DNA of 64,000 nt. It comes from Szabonella alba. Its GTDB lineage: Bacteria > Pseudomonadota > Alphaproteobacteria > Rhodobacterales > Rhodobacteraceae. The first letter of the stretch is position 1. Each line of letters starts with the position of its first letter. Of this stretch, positions 35,544 to 45,851 are shown in pieces. Both the position numbers and the translations under genes were made by a program. The DNA is taken from the NCBI RefSeq assembly GCF_016765775.1, contig NZ_JAESVN010000003.1, positions 310,001 to 374,000 on the forward strand. Direction: 5' to 3'. Under the pieces are notes generated by a model. That model was not told where the DNA came from. It made no database searches and was given only the letters and a program-made list of their open reading frames with translations.

Positions 35544-35583
35544 CGGGCAAGGGATCTGCCCGCAACCATAAAGGCGGCAGGCC

Positions 35584-35748
35584 ATGATCGTGATTGCAGG
35601 CATCCTGCTGGGGGCTGTTCTGGGTGCGCGCACAGCACTGCGGCGCGGGGGCAAACGGCTTGATGCGCTGCAATATGGCGCGGCCTATGCCATCGGCTGC
35701 GGCCTGCTGGGCCTGTTCCTGACCATCTTCATCGAGCGTATGGCGTAA
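35584..35748 (+). CDS. Small membrane protein (54 aa)
   Basis: An ATG at 35584 opens a 54-residue frame, ending at 35748, with two predicted membrane segments, MIVIAGILLGAVLGAR and AAYAIGCGLLGLFLTIF, separated by a basic loop (TALRRGGKRLDALQ). The stop lies 4 bp before the VWA gene start, and the frame has the same high-GC codon bias as its neighbours. It likely is real and cotranscribed with the lipoprotein and VWA genes. No function is recognised. Confidence 0.62.
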   Translation: MIVIAGILLGAVLGARTALRRGGKRLDALQYGAAYAIGCGLLGLFLTIFIERMA

Positions 35749-35752
35749 GCCC

Positions 35753-36937
35753 ATGTTCCTGCCCTTCTTCGCAGAGCTGAGGAAGGCGGGCGTCCCGGTC
35801 AGCCCGCGGGAATTCCTGACCTTTCTGGAAGGCGTCGCAGCGGGGCTGGTCACATGGGATGTGGACGGGTTCTATTTTCTGGCCCGCGCCGCGATGGTCA
35901 AGAACGAGGGGCATCTGGACCGCTTCGACCGCGCCTTTTCGGCAGCGTTCAAGGGACTGGAAGGGATCGCGCCCGAGGCGGTGATCGAGGCGCTGGACCT
36001 GCCCGAGGACTGGCTGCGCAAACTGGTCGAACGCCATATGACGCCTGAGGAACGCGCGGCGGTCGAGGCGCTTGGCGGGTTCGATGCGCTGATGGAAACC
36101 CTGCGGCAGCGGCTTGAGGAACAGAAAGGCCGCCATCAGGGCGGCAACAAATGGGTCGGCACCGCCGGAACCTCGCCTTTCGGGGCCTATGGCTACAACC
36201 CCGAAGGCGTGCGGATCGGCCAGAATGAAAGCCGGCACCAGCGCGCGGTCAAGGTCTGGGACCGGCGCGAATTCCGCAATCTTGACGACAGCCGCGAACT
36301 GGGCACGCGCACGATCAAGGTGGCGCTGAAACGGCTGCGCAAATGGGCACGGGACGGTGCCGCCGAGGAACTGGACCTTGACGGCACGATCCGCGCGACC
36401 GCCCGGCAGGGCTGGCTGGATCTGCGTACCCGGCCCGAGCGGCGCAATGCTGTGAAGGTGCTGCTGTTTCTCGATATCGGCGGATCAATGGACTCACATG
36501 TGCAGCTGGTCGAGGATCTGTTCAGCGCCGCGCGGTCGGAATTTCGGCATCTGGAGCATTTCTATTTCCACAACTGCATCTATGAAGGGCTCTGGCGCGA
36601 CAACCGTCGCCGCTGGGATCAGCAGACCCCGACGATGGAGGTGCTGAACCGTTTCGGGCCCGACTGGAAATGCATCTTTGTCGGCGATGCCTCGATGAGC
36701 CCCTATGAAGTGCTGCATCCGGGCGGCGCAAATGAACATTGGAACGCGGAATCCGGTCAGGTCTGGCTGGAACGGCTTTGCGCGCAATGGCCGTCGCACC
36801 TGTGGATCAATCCCGTGCCCGAGGCGCATTGGCGCCATACCCAGTCCACTGGGATCATCCGGCAGATCCTGGACGGTCGCATGGTGCCGATGACGATCGA
36901 GGGCATCACCCGGGGCACGAAAGTGCTGGGCCGGTGA
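35753..36937 (+). CDS. VWA-domain protein (CoxE-like)
   Basis: The 394-residue protein starts MFLPFFAELRKAGVPVSPREFL, typical of CoxE-like VWA proteins. It has a middle block KWVGTAGTSPFGAYG, then a von Willebrand A domain with a MIDAS-type FLDIGGSMDSH (residues 239-249, Asp241 and Ser245, DxGxS instead of DxSxS). The end, TQSTGIIRQILDGRMVPMTIEGI, fits the family. It is the likely partner of the MoxR ATPase at 32456-33292, from which it is separated by three genes. Chaperone-like cofactor insertion is the family role; the target is unknown. Confidence 0.88.
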   Translation: MFLPFFAELRKAGVPVSPREFLTFLEGVAAGLVTWDVDGFYFLARAAMVKNEGHLDRFDRAFSAAFKGLEGIAPEAVIEALDLPEDWLRKLVERHMTPEERAAVEALGGFDALMETLRQRLEEQKGRHQGGNKWVGTAGTSPFGAYGYNPEGVRIGQNESRHQRAVKVWDRREFRNLDDSRELGTRTIKVALKRLRKWARDGAAEELDLDGTIRATARQGWLDLRTRPERRNAVKVLLFLDIGGSMDSHVQLVEDLFSAARSEFRHLEHFYFHNCIYEGLWRDNRRRWDQQTPTMEVLNRFGPDWKCIFVGDASMSPYEVLHPGGANEHWNAESGQVWLERLCAQWPSHLWINPVPEAHWRHTQSTGIIRQILDGRMVPMTIEGITRGTKVLGR

Positions 36938-37353
36938 TCGGCGCGCGGTCCACAGGCGGGCTTTGGCTGCGGATCGCGCTGGGGTTTGCGGCGGGGCTGA
37001 CGCTGCTGTTCCTGCTGCGCGCGATCTTCTTTGCGACGATCTGGATGGAAAGTGACCCGCAGCGCCATGCGGTCGAGGCCTGGATGACGCCGCGCTATAT
37101 CGTGCGGACCTATGGCCTGCCTCCGGACCGGGTGGATGCAGCCCTTGGCCTGCCCACCGGGCAAAGTCCGCGCAAACCGCTTGCCGATATCGCCGAACGT
37201 CAGGGCCTGCCCGTCGCCCACCTGATCGCGGCGGTCGAGGCGTTGCGCGACGAAGGCGAACGCCAGCCCGGGGGCACCGGCAGCCCCGGTGCCAACGCCC
37301 CCGGCCACAGCGGACCGGACAGCAAAAGACTGGGCGGGGGCAGCGGCGAATGA
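36934..37353 (+). CDS. Membrane-anchored protein of unknown function
   Basis: A GTG at 36934 overlaps the stop of the VWA gene (GTGA) and opens a 139-residue frame. One membrane segment (about 8-40, LRIALGFAAGLTLLFLLRAIFF) is followed by WMESDPQRHAVEAWMTPRYIV and DRVDAALGLPTGQSPRKPLADIAERQG, an acidic/basic helical domain, and a glycine/proline-rich tail. I know no family name. Its end overlaps the DedA gene by 4 bp (ATGA), so it belongs to the same operon. Confidence 0.7.
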   Translation: MIGARSTGGLWLRIALGFAAGLTLLFLLRAIFFATIWMESDPQRHAVEAWMTPRYIVRTYGLPPDRVDAALGLPTGQSPRKPLADIAERQGLPVAHLIAAVEALRDEGERQPGGTGSPGANAPGHSGPDSKRLGGGSGE

Positions 37354-37955
37354 CCGATCTGCTGCTGCTTGCTGTCACCGATTACGGGGTTCTGGTGATT
37401 TTCGTGGCCACGGTGATGTCCTGCCTTGGCCTGCCCTCGCCCGCCTCGCTTCTGATGATGGCGGGGGGGGCCTTTGCCGCGACCGAGGATCTGGATCTCT
37501 GGACAGTCTGCCTTGCGGCCTTTCTGGGCGCGGTTCTGGGCGATCAGTCACTTTACTGGCTGGTCCGTCGCGGCGGCGGCGTGCGCCTGTGGAAATGGCT
37601 GTCGGCGCGCAAGGGCGCAGGACGCCTGATGACCGCCGCCGAGGGGTTTCTGGACCGGCGCGGCGGCTGGGCGGTATTTCTCTCGCGCTGGCTGTTCAGC
37701 CCGCTGGCGCCCTATGTCACCCTGTCCGCCGGGGCGACCGAAATGCGCTGGGGCCGGTTCACCGCCGCCAATATGTCGGGTGAGGCGCTTTGGGTCGCGC
37801 TCTATGTCAGCCTTGGCTATGTCTTCACCACCCGGATCGAGGAGGTTTCCGAAACACTCGGCTCGGTGATCGGGCTTTTGTCGGCGGGGCTGGTCACGCT
37901 GGCGCTGTGGCTGCTTTACCGGCAGATGCGGCAAAACCGGGCCGATGACGAATGA
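37350..37955 (+). CDS. DedA family membrane protein
   Basis: This 201-residue protein has about five hydrophobic segments and DedA signatures: the N-terminal GVLVIFVATVMSCLGLPSPASLLMMAGGAF, a GDQSLYWLVRR block, and the SRWLFSPLAPYVTLSAGATEMRW motif, which in family members has the conserved FxxRFxPxxR-like sequence. DedA proteins are putative lipid scramblases or transporters in the cytoplasmic membrane. It follows the anchored unknown protein by overlap. Confidence 0.85.
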   Translation: MTDLLLLAVTDYGVLVIFVATVMSCLGLPSPASLLMMAGGAFAATEDLDLWTVCLAAFLGAVLGDQSLYWLVRRGGGVRLWKWLSARKGAGRLMTAAEGFLDRRGGWAVFLSRWLFSPLAPYVTLSAGATEMRWGRFTAANMSGEALWVALYVSLGYVFTTRIEEVSETLGSVIGLLSAGLVTLALWLLYRQMRQNRADDE

Positions 37956-37994
37956 TCCGCTTGCACAAACCCGCGCGCAACCCAGATTAGGCGC

Positions 37995-38681
37995 ATGGTC
38001 AAGTTCCTCCCGATCCTTCTGCCGATCCTTTATGCTTGGGTCATGTATCACTATTCGGTCTGGCGCACCTCGCGGATGCTGGACGAACAGTCGCGCCCGC
38101 TGCGCGAGCCTGCGCTGGAACAGACACTGCAACGGCTGGCCGATGCGGTGGATCTGCCGAAGATCGAGGTTTTCGTCTTCGACGTGGACCCGGTCAACGG
38201 GCTGGCCGCGCCGGATGGCCGGATCTTCCTGACCCGGGGTTTTCTGCAGAAATACCGTCAGGACGAAGTGACAGCCGAGGAACTGGCCAGCGTCATCGCG
38301 CATGAACTGGGCCATGTCGCGATGGGCCATACAAAGCGGCGCATGATCGACGTGACCGGGCAGAACGCGGTTTTCGTTGTGCTGGCCGGGCTGTTAGGGC
38401 GGTTCATCCCGATCATCGGGATCTGGATCGCCCGGGGCATTTCCACCGCGCTGGCGGCGGGCCTGTCGCGCAAGGATGAATATGAGGCCGATGCCTATGC
38501 GTCGGCCCTGATGGTCAAGGCCGGGTTCGGAACCGGGCCGCAGAAATCGCTGTTCCGTAAGCTGGACGCGCTGACCGGGGCTGCCGGGCAGGCGGTGCCG
38601 CAATGGCTGCGCAGCCATCCCCGGACCGCCGAGCGTATCCGGGCCATTGAAACCCGCGATGCGCGCTGGCAACAGGGCTGA
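37995..38681 (+). CDS. M48 family zinc metallopeptidase
   Basis: The 228-residue protein has a transmembrane N-terminus (about 3-20), a VFDVDPVNGLAAPDGRIFLTRG segment typical of M48 enzymes, and the zinc motif VIAHELGHVAMGH (HELGH at 103-107). A membrane segment at about 125-155 follows, and then the third ligand region DEYEADAYA. Membrane-attached proteolysis is expected. It is 39 bp after the DedA gene. Confidence 0.88.
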   Translation: MVKFLPILLPILYAWVMYHYSVWRTSRMLDEQSRPLREPALEQTLQRLADAVDLPKIEVFVFDVDPVNGLAAPDGRIFLTRGFLQKYRQDEVTAEELASVIAHELGHVAMGHTKRRMIDVTGQNAVFVVLAGLLGRFIPIIGIWIARGISTALAAGLSRKDEYEADAYASALMVKAGFGTGPQKSLFRKLDALTGAAGQAVPQWLRSHPRTAERIRAIETRDARWQQG

Positions 38682-38752
38682 AGCAGCAGAATTGCCGCAA
38701 AGGCACGGATTTTCGGGGTAGACGCCGATGCCGCAGCGCGGCATGAGAAGAC

Positions 38753-39355
38753 ATGGCCGATCCGAAAACCCACAGCCTGACCGAGGATGCGCAGGGCATC
38801 GCCTTTGCCGCGACCATGGCCGCCTTCGGCATCATGATCCTGACGCATCTGGGCCTTGTCACCGGCCAGACGGCCGGACTTGCGGTGCTGATCTCCTATG
38901 TCACGGGCTGGGGTTTCGGTCCGGTGTTTTTCGTGGTGAACATTCCTTTCTATGCGTTTGGCTATTGGCGCATGGGCGCGCGGTTCATGATCAAGACCTT
39001 CCTTGCCGTGGCGGCCCTATCGGGCCTGACCATGGTGATGCCGGGCTGGGTCAGCTTTGCCCATCTCGATACCGGCTTTGGCGCGGTGCTGTTCGGTCTG
39101 GTCTCGGGAGCCGCGCTTCTGGCGTTGTTCCGCCACGGCGCCAGCCTTGGCGGCATCGGCATCGTGGCGCTGATCCTGCAGGACCGTTTCGGCATCCGCG
39201 CAGGCTGGGTCCAGCTTGGTTTCGATGCGGTGCTTTTCGCGGTGGCGCTGGCCATCGTGGACCTGCCGACGGTGCTGTGGTCCTTTCTCGGGGCCGCGAT
39301 TGTCAACCTGACCATTGCGATCAATCACCGCCGCGACCGGTATGTCGCGACGTGA
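38753..39355 (+). CDS. YitT family membrane protein
   Basis: This 200-residue protein has five or six hydrophobic segments. The pattern GLVTGQTAGLAVLISYVTG followed by VFFVVNIPFYAFGY matches the YitT/DUF161 family. No function or substrate is known for the family in Proteobacteria. It lies between the M48 peptidase and typA genes, in the same direction. Confidence 0.75.
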   Translation: MADPKTHSLTEDAQGIAFAATMAAFGIMILTHLGLVTGQTAGLAVLISYVTGWGFGPVFFVVNIPFYAFGYWRMGARFMIKTFLAVAALSGLTMVMPGWVSFAHLDTGFGAVLFGLVSGAALLALFRHGASLGGIGIVALILQDRFGIRAGWVQLGFDAVLFAVALAIVDLPTVLWSFLGAAIVNLTIAINHRRDRYVAT

Positions 39356-39433
39356 CGCATATGTTTCACTGGCCTTTCTCCGCCGCCTCCTGTAAGGCCG
39401 CGCCAACCCTGCTTAAGTGAAAGAGACCTCCCG

Positions 39434-41251
39434 ATGGAGCTTCGCAACATCGCCATCATCGCGCATGTCGACCATGGCAAGACCACCCTAGTGGACGAGA
39501 TGCTGAAACAGTCCGGCACGTTCCGCGACAATCAGGCGCTGACCGAGCGTGCGATGGACAGCAATGACATCGAACGCGAACGCGGCATCACGATCCTGGC
39601 CAAATGCACCTCGGTCGAACATGCCGGTGTCCGCATCAATATCGTCGACACCCCCGGCCACGCCGATTTCGGCGGTGAGGTCGAACGCATCCTGAGCATG
39701 GTCGACGGTGTTGTCCTGCTGGTCGATGCCGCCGAAGGGCCGATGCCGCAGACGAAATTCGTTCTGGCCAAGGCGCTGGCGCTGAACCTGCGGCCCATCG
39801 TGGTGCTGAACAAGGTCGACAAGCCCGATGCCGAACCCGACCGCGCGCTGAATGAGGTGTTCGACCTTTTCGCCAATCTCGGTGCCAGCGACGCACAGCT
39901 TGATTTCCCGCATCTCTATGCTTCTGGCCGGTCCGGCTGGGCCGATGCCGAACTGGACGGATCGCGCGAAAACCTTGATGCGCTGTTCGATCTGATCGTG
40001 CGCCATGTGCCCGCCCCGAAACAGGTTTCGGCGGCGGATGAACCTTTCCGCATGCTGGCCACCACGCTTTCGGCGGATCCTTTCATCGGACGCATCCTGA
40101 CCGGCCGGGTCGAGGCGGGCACGATCAAGGTGGGCGCGCAGCTCAAAGCCCTGTCGCGCACCGGTGAACGGCTTGAGGCGTTCCGCGTCACCAAGATCCT
40201 TGCCTTTCGCGGGCTGAACCAGACCGCCATCGACGAGGCCGTGGCCGGCGATATCGTGACGCTTGCCGGCATGACCAAGGCGACGGTCGCCGATACGCTG
40301 TGCGACCCTTCGGTCGAGGTGCCGCTGCCCGCCCAGCCCATCGACCCGCCGACCATCACCGTGACCTTCGGCATCAATGACAGTCCGCTGGCGGGCAAGG
40401 ACGGATCGAAGGTGCAAAGCCGCGTGATCCGCAAGCGCCTGATGGATGAGTCCGAGGTCAATGTCGCGATCAAGATCGCCGACACTCCCGGCGGTGAGGC
40501 GTTCGAGGTTTCGGGCCGGGGCGAATTGCAGATGGGTGTTCTGATCGAGAACATGCGCCGTGAAGGGTTCGAGCTGTCGATCTCCCGCCCCCGCGTGATC
40601 TTCCGCGAGGAAGATGGCGTGCGGATGGAACCGATCGAGGAAGTCATCATCGACGTGGATGACGAATACTCCGGCGTCGTGATCGAAAAACTGACCGGCG
40701 AACGCAAGGGTGATCTGGTCGAGATGAAACCCGCAGGCGTCGGCAAGACCCGCATCGTGGCGCATGTGCCGTCGCGCGGGCTGATCGGCTATCACGGGCA
40801 GTTCCTGACCGACACGCGCGGCACCGGGGTTCTGAACCGCATTTTTCACAGCTGGGCCCCGCATAAGGGCCCGATTCAGGGCCGCCGCACCGGGGTTCTG
40901 ATCTCGATGGAGAACGGGATTTCGGTCTCCTATGCCCTGTGGAAACTGGAAGATCGCGGCAAGTTCTTCATCGGCGCGCAGGAAGCCGTTTATACCGGCA
41001 TGATCCTTGGCGAACACAACCGCGACAATGATCTTGAGATCAACCCGCTGAAGGGCAAGCAGCTGACCAACGTCCGCGCCTCGGGCACGGATGAAGCGGT
41101 GCGCCTGACCACACCGGTCCGGATGAGCCTTGAGGAATCCATCGCCTATATCGAGGATGATGAACTGGTCGAGGTCACGCCCAAGAACATCCGCATGCGC
41201 AAACGCTTCCTTGACCCGCATGAGCGCAAGCGCCAGTCGCGCGCGTCCTGA
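39434..41251 (+). CDS. typA: Ribosome-associated GTPase TypA/BipA
   Basis: The 605-residue protein has an N-terminal GTPase domain with [10 protein letters not shown] (G1), a switch region [19 protein letters not shown] (G3) and [11 protein letters not shown] (G4). Domain II, an EF-G-like domain III/V part ([21 protein letters not shown]) and the BipA-specific C-terminus ([26 protein letters not shown]) follow. BipA binds ribosomes under stress and helps large-subunit assembly. The end meets the convergent histidine phosphatase gene with only 2 bp between. Confidence 0.96.
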   Translation: MELRNIAIIAHVDHGKTTLVDEMLKQSGTFRDNQALTERAMDSNDIERERGITILAKCTSVEHAGVRINIVDTPGHADFGGEVERILSMVDGVVLLVDAAEGPMPQTKFVLAKALALNLRPIVVLNKVDKPDAEPDRALNEVFDLFANLGASDAQLDFPHLYASGRSGWADAELDGSRENLDALFDLIVRHVPAPKQVSAADEPFRMLATTLSADPFIGRILTGRVEAGTIKVGAQLKALSRTGERLEAFRVTKILAFRGLNQTAIDEAVAGDIVTLAGMTKATVADTLCDPSVEVPLPAQPIDPPTITVTFGINDSPLAGKDGSKVQSRVIRKRLMDESEVNVAIKIADTPGGEAFEVSGRGELQMGVLIENMRREGFELSISRPRVIFREEDGVRMEPIEEVIIDVDDEYSGVVIEKLTGERKGDLVEMKPAGVGKTRIVAHVPSRGLIGYHGQFLTDTRGTGVLNRIFHSWAPHKGPIQGRRTGVLISMENGISVSYALWKLEDRGKFFIGAQEAVYTGMILGEHNRDNDLEINPLKGKQLTNVRASGTDEAVRLTTPVRMSLEESIAYIEDDELVEVTPKNIRMRKRFLDPHERKRQSRAS

Positions 41252-41253
41252 TT

Positions 41254-41805
41254 TCAGGGCGGCGGCAGGCGGCCCAGAACCGTCAGCCGCCCTGCTGCGC
41301 CCGGCCCTGCCGAGCCCAGCCGTGTCACGATGATCTCTCCTGAACGGGGCACGATTCCGGTCAGGGCGGTGATATTGACCTGATGCGTCACCAGCAGCGC
41401 GCGCCCGGACCCCAGCCCGCGCAGTTGCGCCAGCGTTTCGGCGCTGGCGGTGCCTTCCCGGCCACGATCGGCAAAGAAGCTGTCGAGTGACGGCCAGTGC
41501 GTCACTGCGCCCAGATCCAGCAATTCCGCCGTTTCGCGCGCCCGGCACCAGCCGGAACTGGCAAGAATATCCGGCCTGATCCCCGCTGCCCGAAATTGCG
41601 CGCCCCGGCGGCGGGCCTCGTCCCGGCCTGCGTCGGAAAGAGTGCGCTGCGTGGCGCAGTCATCCACGCGAAACCCCGGCGGATCGCCGGTTCCGGGCGC
41701 CGTGGCATGACGCATCAGCATCACGATCCCGGTCTGTTGCAACAGATCAGACGCCGCTACGGTCGGCCACAGGGCAAGAAAGAAGGCGGCTATCAGCATA
41801 TGCAT
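41254..41805 (-). CDS. Secreted histidine phosphatase family protein
   Basis: This 183-residue protein has a signal peptide ([19 protein letters not shown]). The phosphatase motif is [12 protein letters not shown] (Arg32-His33), with threonine where phosphoglycerate mutases have glycine (RHG). The second catalytic histidine lies in LLVTHQVNI, and [17 protein letters not shown] is the arginine region. It likely acts in the periplasm on a phosphate ester. It is divergent from miaA. Confidence 0.8.
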   Translation of the reverse strand: MHMLIAAFFLALWPTVAASDLLQQTGIVMLMRHATAPGTGDPPGFRVDDCATQRTLSDAGRDEARRRGAQFRAAGIRPDILASSGWCRARETAELLDLGAVTHWPSLDSFFADRGREGTASAETLAQLRGLGSGRALLVTHQVNITALTGIVPRSGEIIVTRLGSAGPGAAGRLTVLGRLPPP

Positions 41806-41929
41806 GGCGGGGCAGGTAGGACACTGGGACGAAAGGGCAAGATCGCAGCGCCCCTGCAGGCTTTATCCCGCGACCCTTTCCGCGATTTCCGGGCTTCCCT
41901 CAGACGCGCAAATCCCGCAGAACGCTGGC

Positions 41930-42808
41930 ATGTGGACCGGTCTCCCCGATTTACCGCCCGACCGCCCGTTGCTGATCGCCGGGCCGACCGCCAGCGGAAA
42001 ATCCGCGCTGGCGGCTGAAATCGTGGCGCGTTCGGGGGGCGTGATTGTCAATGCCGATGCGCTGCAGGTCTATGACTGCTGGCGCGTGCTGACGGCGCGG
42101 CCCTCGGTCGCGGAAGAGGCCGCACTGCCCCACCAGCTTTATGGTCATGTCGGGCGGCATGATGTCTGGTCGGCCGGTCATTGGCTGCGGGCTGTGGCCG
42201 AGATTATGCAAAACGGTGCCCGCCCGGTGATCGTCGGGGGGACGGGGCTGTATTTCACGGCCCTGACCGCAGGTCTGGCCCGGATCCCCGAAACCCCGCC
42301 CGACATCCGCGCACAGGGCAACCGGCTGCGGGCCGAAGGCGGGATTGCAGCACTGCTGGCGGGCATCGACCCGCAGACCGCCGCCCGCATCGACCGGCAG
42401 AACCCGGCCCGCGTGCAGCGCGCATGGGAGGTGCAGCAGGCCACCGGCCGGGGCTTGGCCGCTTGGCAGGACGAAACCGGCCCGCCACTGCTGCCACTTT
42501 CACAATGCGAACCCCTGATCCTGCGACCCGACCGCGACTGGCTGGCCCGGCGGATCGACCTGCGGTTCGAGGCGATGATGCAGGACGGCGCGCTGGAGGA
42601 GGCCCGCGCCGCCTTGCCCCACTGGGATCCGGCGCTGCCATCCTCCCGGGCCATCGGCGCGCCGGAGCTGATTAGGCATCTGCGGGGTGAGACCGGGCTG
42701 GAAGAGGCTGTCGAGGCGGCAAAAATCGCGACAAGACAATATGCCAAACGGCAGCGCACATGGTTCCGCAACCGTCTGAAAGGCTGGCATCTGCTGGACC
42801 TGCCCTGA
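41930..42808 (+). CDS. miaA: tRNA dimethylallyltransferase
   Basis: The start at 41930 gives 292 residues, near the family norm. The P-loop [11 protein letters not shown] (about 17-27), [35 protein letters not shown] and the late [16 protein letters not shown] are MiaA signatures. The enzyme adds an isoprenyl group to A37 of tRNAs that read UNN codons. The upstream frame (from 41804) lacks a ribosome site and is not used in my call. Confidence 0.94.
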   Translation: MWTGLPDLPPDRPLLIAGPTASGKSALAAEIVARSGGVIVNADALQVYDCWRVLTARPSVAEEAALPHQLYGHVGRHDVWSAGHWLRAVAEIMQNGARPVIVGGTGLYFTALTAGLARIPETPPDIRAQGNRLRAEGGIAALLAGIDPQTAARIDRQNPARVQRAWEVQQATGRGLAAWQDETGPPLLPLSQCEPLILRPDRDWLARRIDLRFEAMMQDGALEEARAALPHWDPALPSSRAIGAPELIRHLRGETGLEEAVEAAKIATRQYAKRQRTWFRNRLKGWHLLDLP

Positions 42809-42924
42809 CGGTCTTGACTGATTCGGGCGGTGGAATGACCGCGCGGCATCCGGTCCTGCCGAACCGCCGCCATGATTCGCTCCTCAACGCGGGAAAAGCG
42901 CCAAACCTGTGGATAGATCTGTGT

Positions 42925-42946
42925 AAATGTCACTTTTCGTACATTT
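42925..42946. promoter_or_regulatory. Inverted repeat AAATGT/ACATTT upstream of AraC-type gene
   Basis: AAATGT (42925-42930) and ACATTT (42941-42946) are perfectly inverted with a 10-nt spacer, about 100 bp upstream of the regulator start at 43043 and in an AT-rich patch that contrasts with its flanks. It may be an operator or a promoter element. Regulator and effect are unknown. Confidence 0.3.
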
Positions 42947-43042
42947 TCTGCTTTGGATTGCCCGAAAGCCGCGCTTACTCTGCCCGCTTGGGGCCTGTCC
43001 GGGACATGCCAGAGGCCCCGCTGGGAGCCGAAAGGAAAACCG

Positions 43043-43840
43043 ATGACGCGTTCCTATCCGATCTCGCAACTGCGACTGGTTGCAGTGCCGCGCCTGACGG
43101 CCGGTGGTCGCTGGCGGGTTGAGGCGATGCGGTCACTCTCCGAGCCGATGCTGTTGTGGTTCACCAAGGGACAGGGACGCATTACCATCGCGGGGTCAAC
43201 CCGGGGCTATACCGCCCATAACGCGATCTTTCTGCCCCCCGGCGTCATGCATGGGTTTGAGGCCGGTCCGGCGGTGTTCGGCACAGCGGTGTTCTTCGGG
43301 CGCGATTGTGACGTGACATTGCCGAAAGTGCCGCATCATCTGCGCATCCGCGAAACCTTTGCCGCGCAGGAACTCAACATCACGCTGGATGCAATCACCC
43401 GTGAGACGGAAAGCACCAGCCCCGGCAAGGACCGCGCCACGCGGCACTATCTGGGGCTGCTGGGGGTCTGGCTGGAACGGCAGGTCGACAAGGTCGCCGC
43501 CGAACAGAAACGCCCCGATGCGGCGCATCGGCTGGTGGCGCGCTATTCGGCCCTGCTGGAACGGGATTTCCGGTCTGGCATGGGGGTGGCCGATTTCGCC
43601 TCGGCGCTTGGCGTGACCCCCACCCATCTGACGCGCTGCTGCAAGCTGGCCTGCGGGCGGCCCGCCTCGGCGCTGCTGCATGACCGGCTGATTTTCGAGG
43701 CCCGGCAGATGCTTGCGGAAACCCGTATCCCGGTCGGACGGATCGCGGATGTTCTGGGCTTCACCTCGCCCGCTTATTTCACCCGCGCCTTCCAGCACCG
43801 CACCGGAAAATCGCCCTCGGCCTTCCGCAAGGGCGCCTGA
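43043..43840 (+). CDS. AraC family transcriptional regulator
   Basis: AAAGGA precedes the ATG at 43043, giving 265 residues. An N-terminal cupin-like sensor domain (about 1-130; FTKGQGRITIAG, YTAHNAIFLPPGVMHGFE) is followed by two helix-turn-helix motifs at about 175-260 (GMGVADFASALGVTPTHLTRCCK and VGRIADVLGFTSPAYFTRAFQHRTGKSPS), the AraC hallmark. It stands just upstream of the ABC transporter and otnKC genes in the same direction, so it is the probable regulator of that locus. Confidence 0.9.
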   Translation: MTRSYPISQLRLVAVPRLTAGGRWRVEAMRSLSEPMLLWFTKGQGRITIAGSTRGYTAHNAIFLPPGVMHGFEAGPAVFGTAVFFGRDCDVTLPKVPHHLRIRETFAAQELNITLDAITRETESTSPGKDRATRHYLGLLGVWLERQVDKVAAEQKRPDAAHRLVARYSALLERDFRSGMGVADFASALGVTPTHLTRCCKLACGRPASALLHDRLIFEARQMLAETRIPVGRIADVLGFTSPAYFTRAFQHRTGKSPSAFRKGA

Positions 43841-44067
43841 GACCCTGCTTTCCGTGCCTTTGGGGTTGGCTTAGGGGGTAGACCTCCGGGTTCAGTCCTG
43901 TAGGCTGGGGCCATGTCGTTTTTAAGCGATCAAGTGCCGAAAGCAATCGTTGACCGTTGCGGCCAGACATGCGGAAATACACGCGTGTCCGGCACGTCCG
44001 ACCCCTTGCAGTTCTTGCAGGGGCTTGCGGTCTGTTCACCAAGACAAAACATGACAGGGAGATCATG

Positions 44068-45723
44068 ATGACCGACAGAACCGGAAACGGTGTTAAACTG
44101 CATCCTGCAGCCGTGATGTATTCGGAAGAAGTGAAGGCCGGAAAGCTCAGCCGCCGCGAGTTCCTGACCCGCGCCTCGGCGCTCGGTGTCATGGCCCCGG
44201 CCGCTTACGGGCTTCTGGGCCTTGCCGCCCCCGCGGCGCAGGCGCAGGAAACCCCGACATCCGGCGGTACGCTGCGGATGGAGATGGAAACCAAAGGCCT
44301 AAAAGACCCGCGCACCGCCGACTGGAGCCAGATCGCCAACTTCACCCGTGGCTGGCTGGAATACATGGTCGAATACAATACTGATGGCAGCCTGCGCGGA
44401 ATGCTTCTGGAAAGCTGGGAAGCCAATGACGATGCGACCGAATTCACGCTGAAAGTGCGTCAGGGCGCGAAATGGAGCAATGGCGACGATTTCACCGCCG
44501 AGGATGTCGCCTTCAATATCGACCGCTGGTGCGATGGCACGGTCGAGGGCAATTCCATGGCGGGCCGCATGGCGACCCTGCAGAATCCCGAAACGCAGAA
44601 GGCCGCCGAAGGCGCGATCACTGTCGTCGATGCGCAGACCGTGGCGCTGAAACTGTCGGCCCCCGATATTTCCATCATCATCAACATGGCCGATTACCCT
44701 GCGGCGGTCGTCCACCAGTCCTATGACGGCGGTGACCCGTCGGTAAACCCGATCGGCACCGGGCCCTATCTGCCCGAACTGAACGAGGTCGGCGTGCGCC
44801 AGACGCTTGTGCGCAATGAGGATCACACCTGGTGGGGCACCGAGGTCTATGGCGGCCCCTATCTGGACCGGATCGAATATATCGACCTCGGCACCGACCC
44901 CTCGGCCCATATCGCCGCTGCCGGTTCGGGTGAGATTGACGCAACCTATCAATCGGTTGGCGATTTCATCGACATCCTTGACGGGTTGGGCTGGGAAAAG
45001 TCGGAAGCCATCACCTCGGCCACGATCACCGTGCGCTTTAACCAGGATGCCGATATCTACAAGGATGTGAATGTGCGTCGGGCGCTGGTCGGCGCGGTGG
45101 ACAACAATGTCGTGCTTGAACTTGGCTATAACGGGCTGGGCACGCTGGCCGAAAACCACCATGTCTGCCCGATCCATCCGGAATATGCCGAACTGCCGCC
45201 GCTGACGCCCGATCCGGCCGCCTCGATGGCGGCCCTGACCGAGGCGGGCATGGCCGATCAGGAGTTTGAACTGGTCTCGCTTGACGATGCCTGGCAGGCC
45301 GCGACCTGTGACGCGGTGGCGGCCCAGATGCGCGATGCGGGTATCAACATCAAGCGCACCGTTCTGCCAGGTTCGACCTACTGGAACGACTGGCTGAAAT
45401 TCCCCTTCTCGGCGACGGAATGGAACATGCGTCCGCTGGGCGTGCAGGTCATCTCGCTGGCCTATCGCACCGGGGAAGCCTGGAACGAATCCGCCTTCTC
45501 GAACGCGGAATTCGACACGGTTCTGGCGCAGGCGAATTCCATCGCCGATGCCGATGAACGCCGCGTGGTGATGAAGCGTATTCAGGAAATCCTGCAGGAA
45601 CAGGGTGTCATGGTGCAGCCCTACTGGCGCTCGCTTTACCGCCATTACGATCCCAAGGTGAAGGGCGCCGAAATGCACCCGACCTTTGAACACCACCATT
45701 ACAAGTGGTGGATGGCTGCCTGA
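44068..45723 (+). CDS. ABC transporter substrate-binding protein (peptide/nickel family)
   Basis: Two adjacent ATGs (44065, 44068) follow AGGGAG; 44068 has the better spacing. The product of about 551 residues carries a twin-arginine signal ([15 protein letters not shown], then a hydrophobic stretch ending PAAQAQ) and matches the type 5 solute-binding family: [42 protein letters not shown]-type block, [10 protein letters not shown], and [16 protein letters not shown]. The Tat leader implies folding before export. Family members bind oligopeptides but also sugars and opines. Confidence 0.88.
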   Translation: MTDRTGNGVKLHPAAVMYSEEVKAGKLSRREFLTRASALGVMAPAAYGLLGLAAPAAQAQETPTSGGTLRMEMETKGLKDPRTADWSQIANFTRGWLEYMVEYNTDGSLRGMLLESWEANDDATEFTLKVRQGAKWSNGDDFTAEDVAFNIDRWCDGTVEGNSMAGRMATLQNPETQKAAEGAITVVDAQTVALKLSAPDISIIINMADYPAAVVHQSYDGGDPSVNPIGTGPYLPELNEVGVRQTLVRNEDHTWWGTEVYGGPYLDRIEYIDLGTDPSAHIAAAGSGEIDATYQSVGDFIDILDGLGWEKSEAITSATITVRFNQDADIYKDVNVRRALVGAVDNNVVLELGYNGLGTLAENHHVCPIHPEYAELPPLTPDPAASMAALTEAGMADQEFELVSLDDAWQAATCDAVAAQMRDAGINIKRTVLPGSTYWNDWLKFPFSATEWNMRPLGVQVISLAYRTGEAWNESAFSNAEFDTVLAQANSIADADERRVVMKRIQEILQEQGVMVQPYWRSLYRHYDPKVKGAEMHPTFEHHHYKWWMAA

Positions 45724-45738
45724 TCCATCCGGATCACC

Positions 45739-45763
45739 GGGCCGGGGGCATTTTTCCCGGCCC
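45739..45763 (+). terminator. Intercistronic hairpin after the binding-protein gene
   Basis: GGGCCGGG (45739-45746) pairs with CCCGGCCC (45756-45763) across a 9-nt loop, 16 bp after the binding-protein stop, with no T run after it. Hairpins here often stabilise the binding-protein mRNA and reduce read-through into the permease genes. Confidence 0.5.
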
Positions 45764-45851
45764 GATTCCCGCAAAAATTGATTCCGGCCGGGCGGGGGGC
45801 AGATCCCTCCGCGCAGCACCCCATTCCTGAGTTTCCGGAAAAGGACGGCCC

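Noticed and set aside
39488-41548. Minus-strand 686-codon open frame
   Set aside because: It is antisense to typA, which is certain; no recognisable domain is in the shadow frame.
44299-45819. Minus-strand 506-codon open frame
   Set aside because: It is antisense to the ABC binding protein and lacks domain features.
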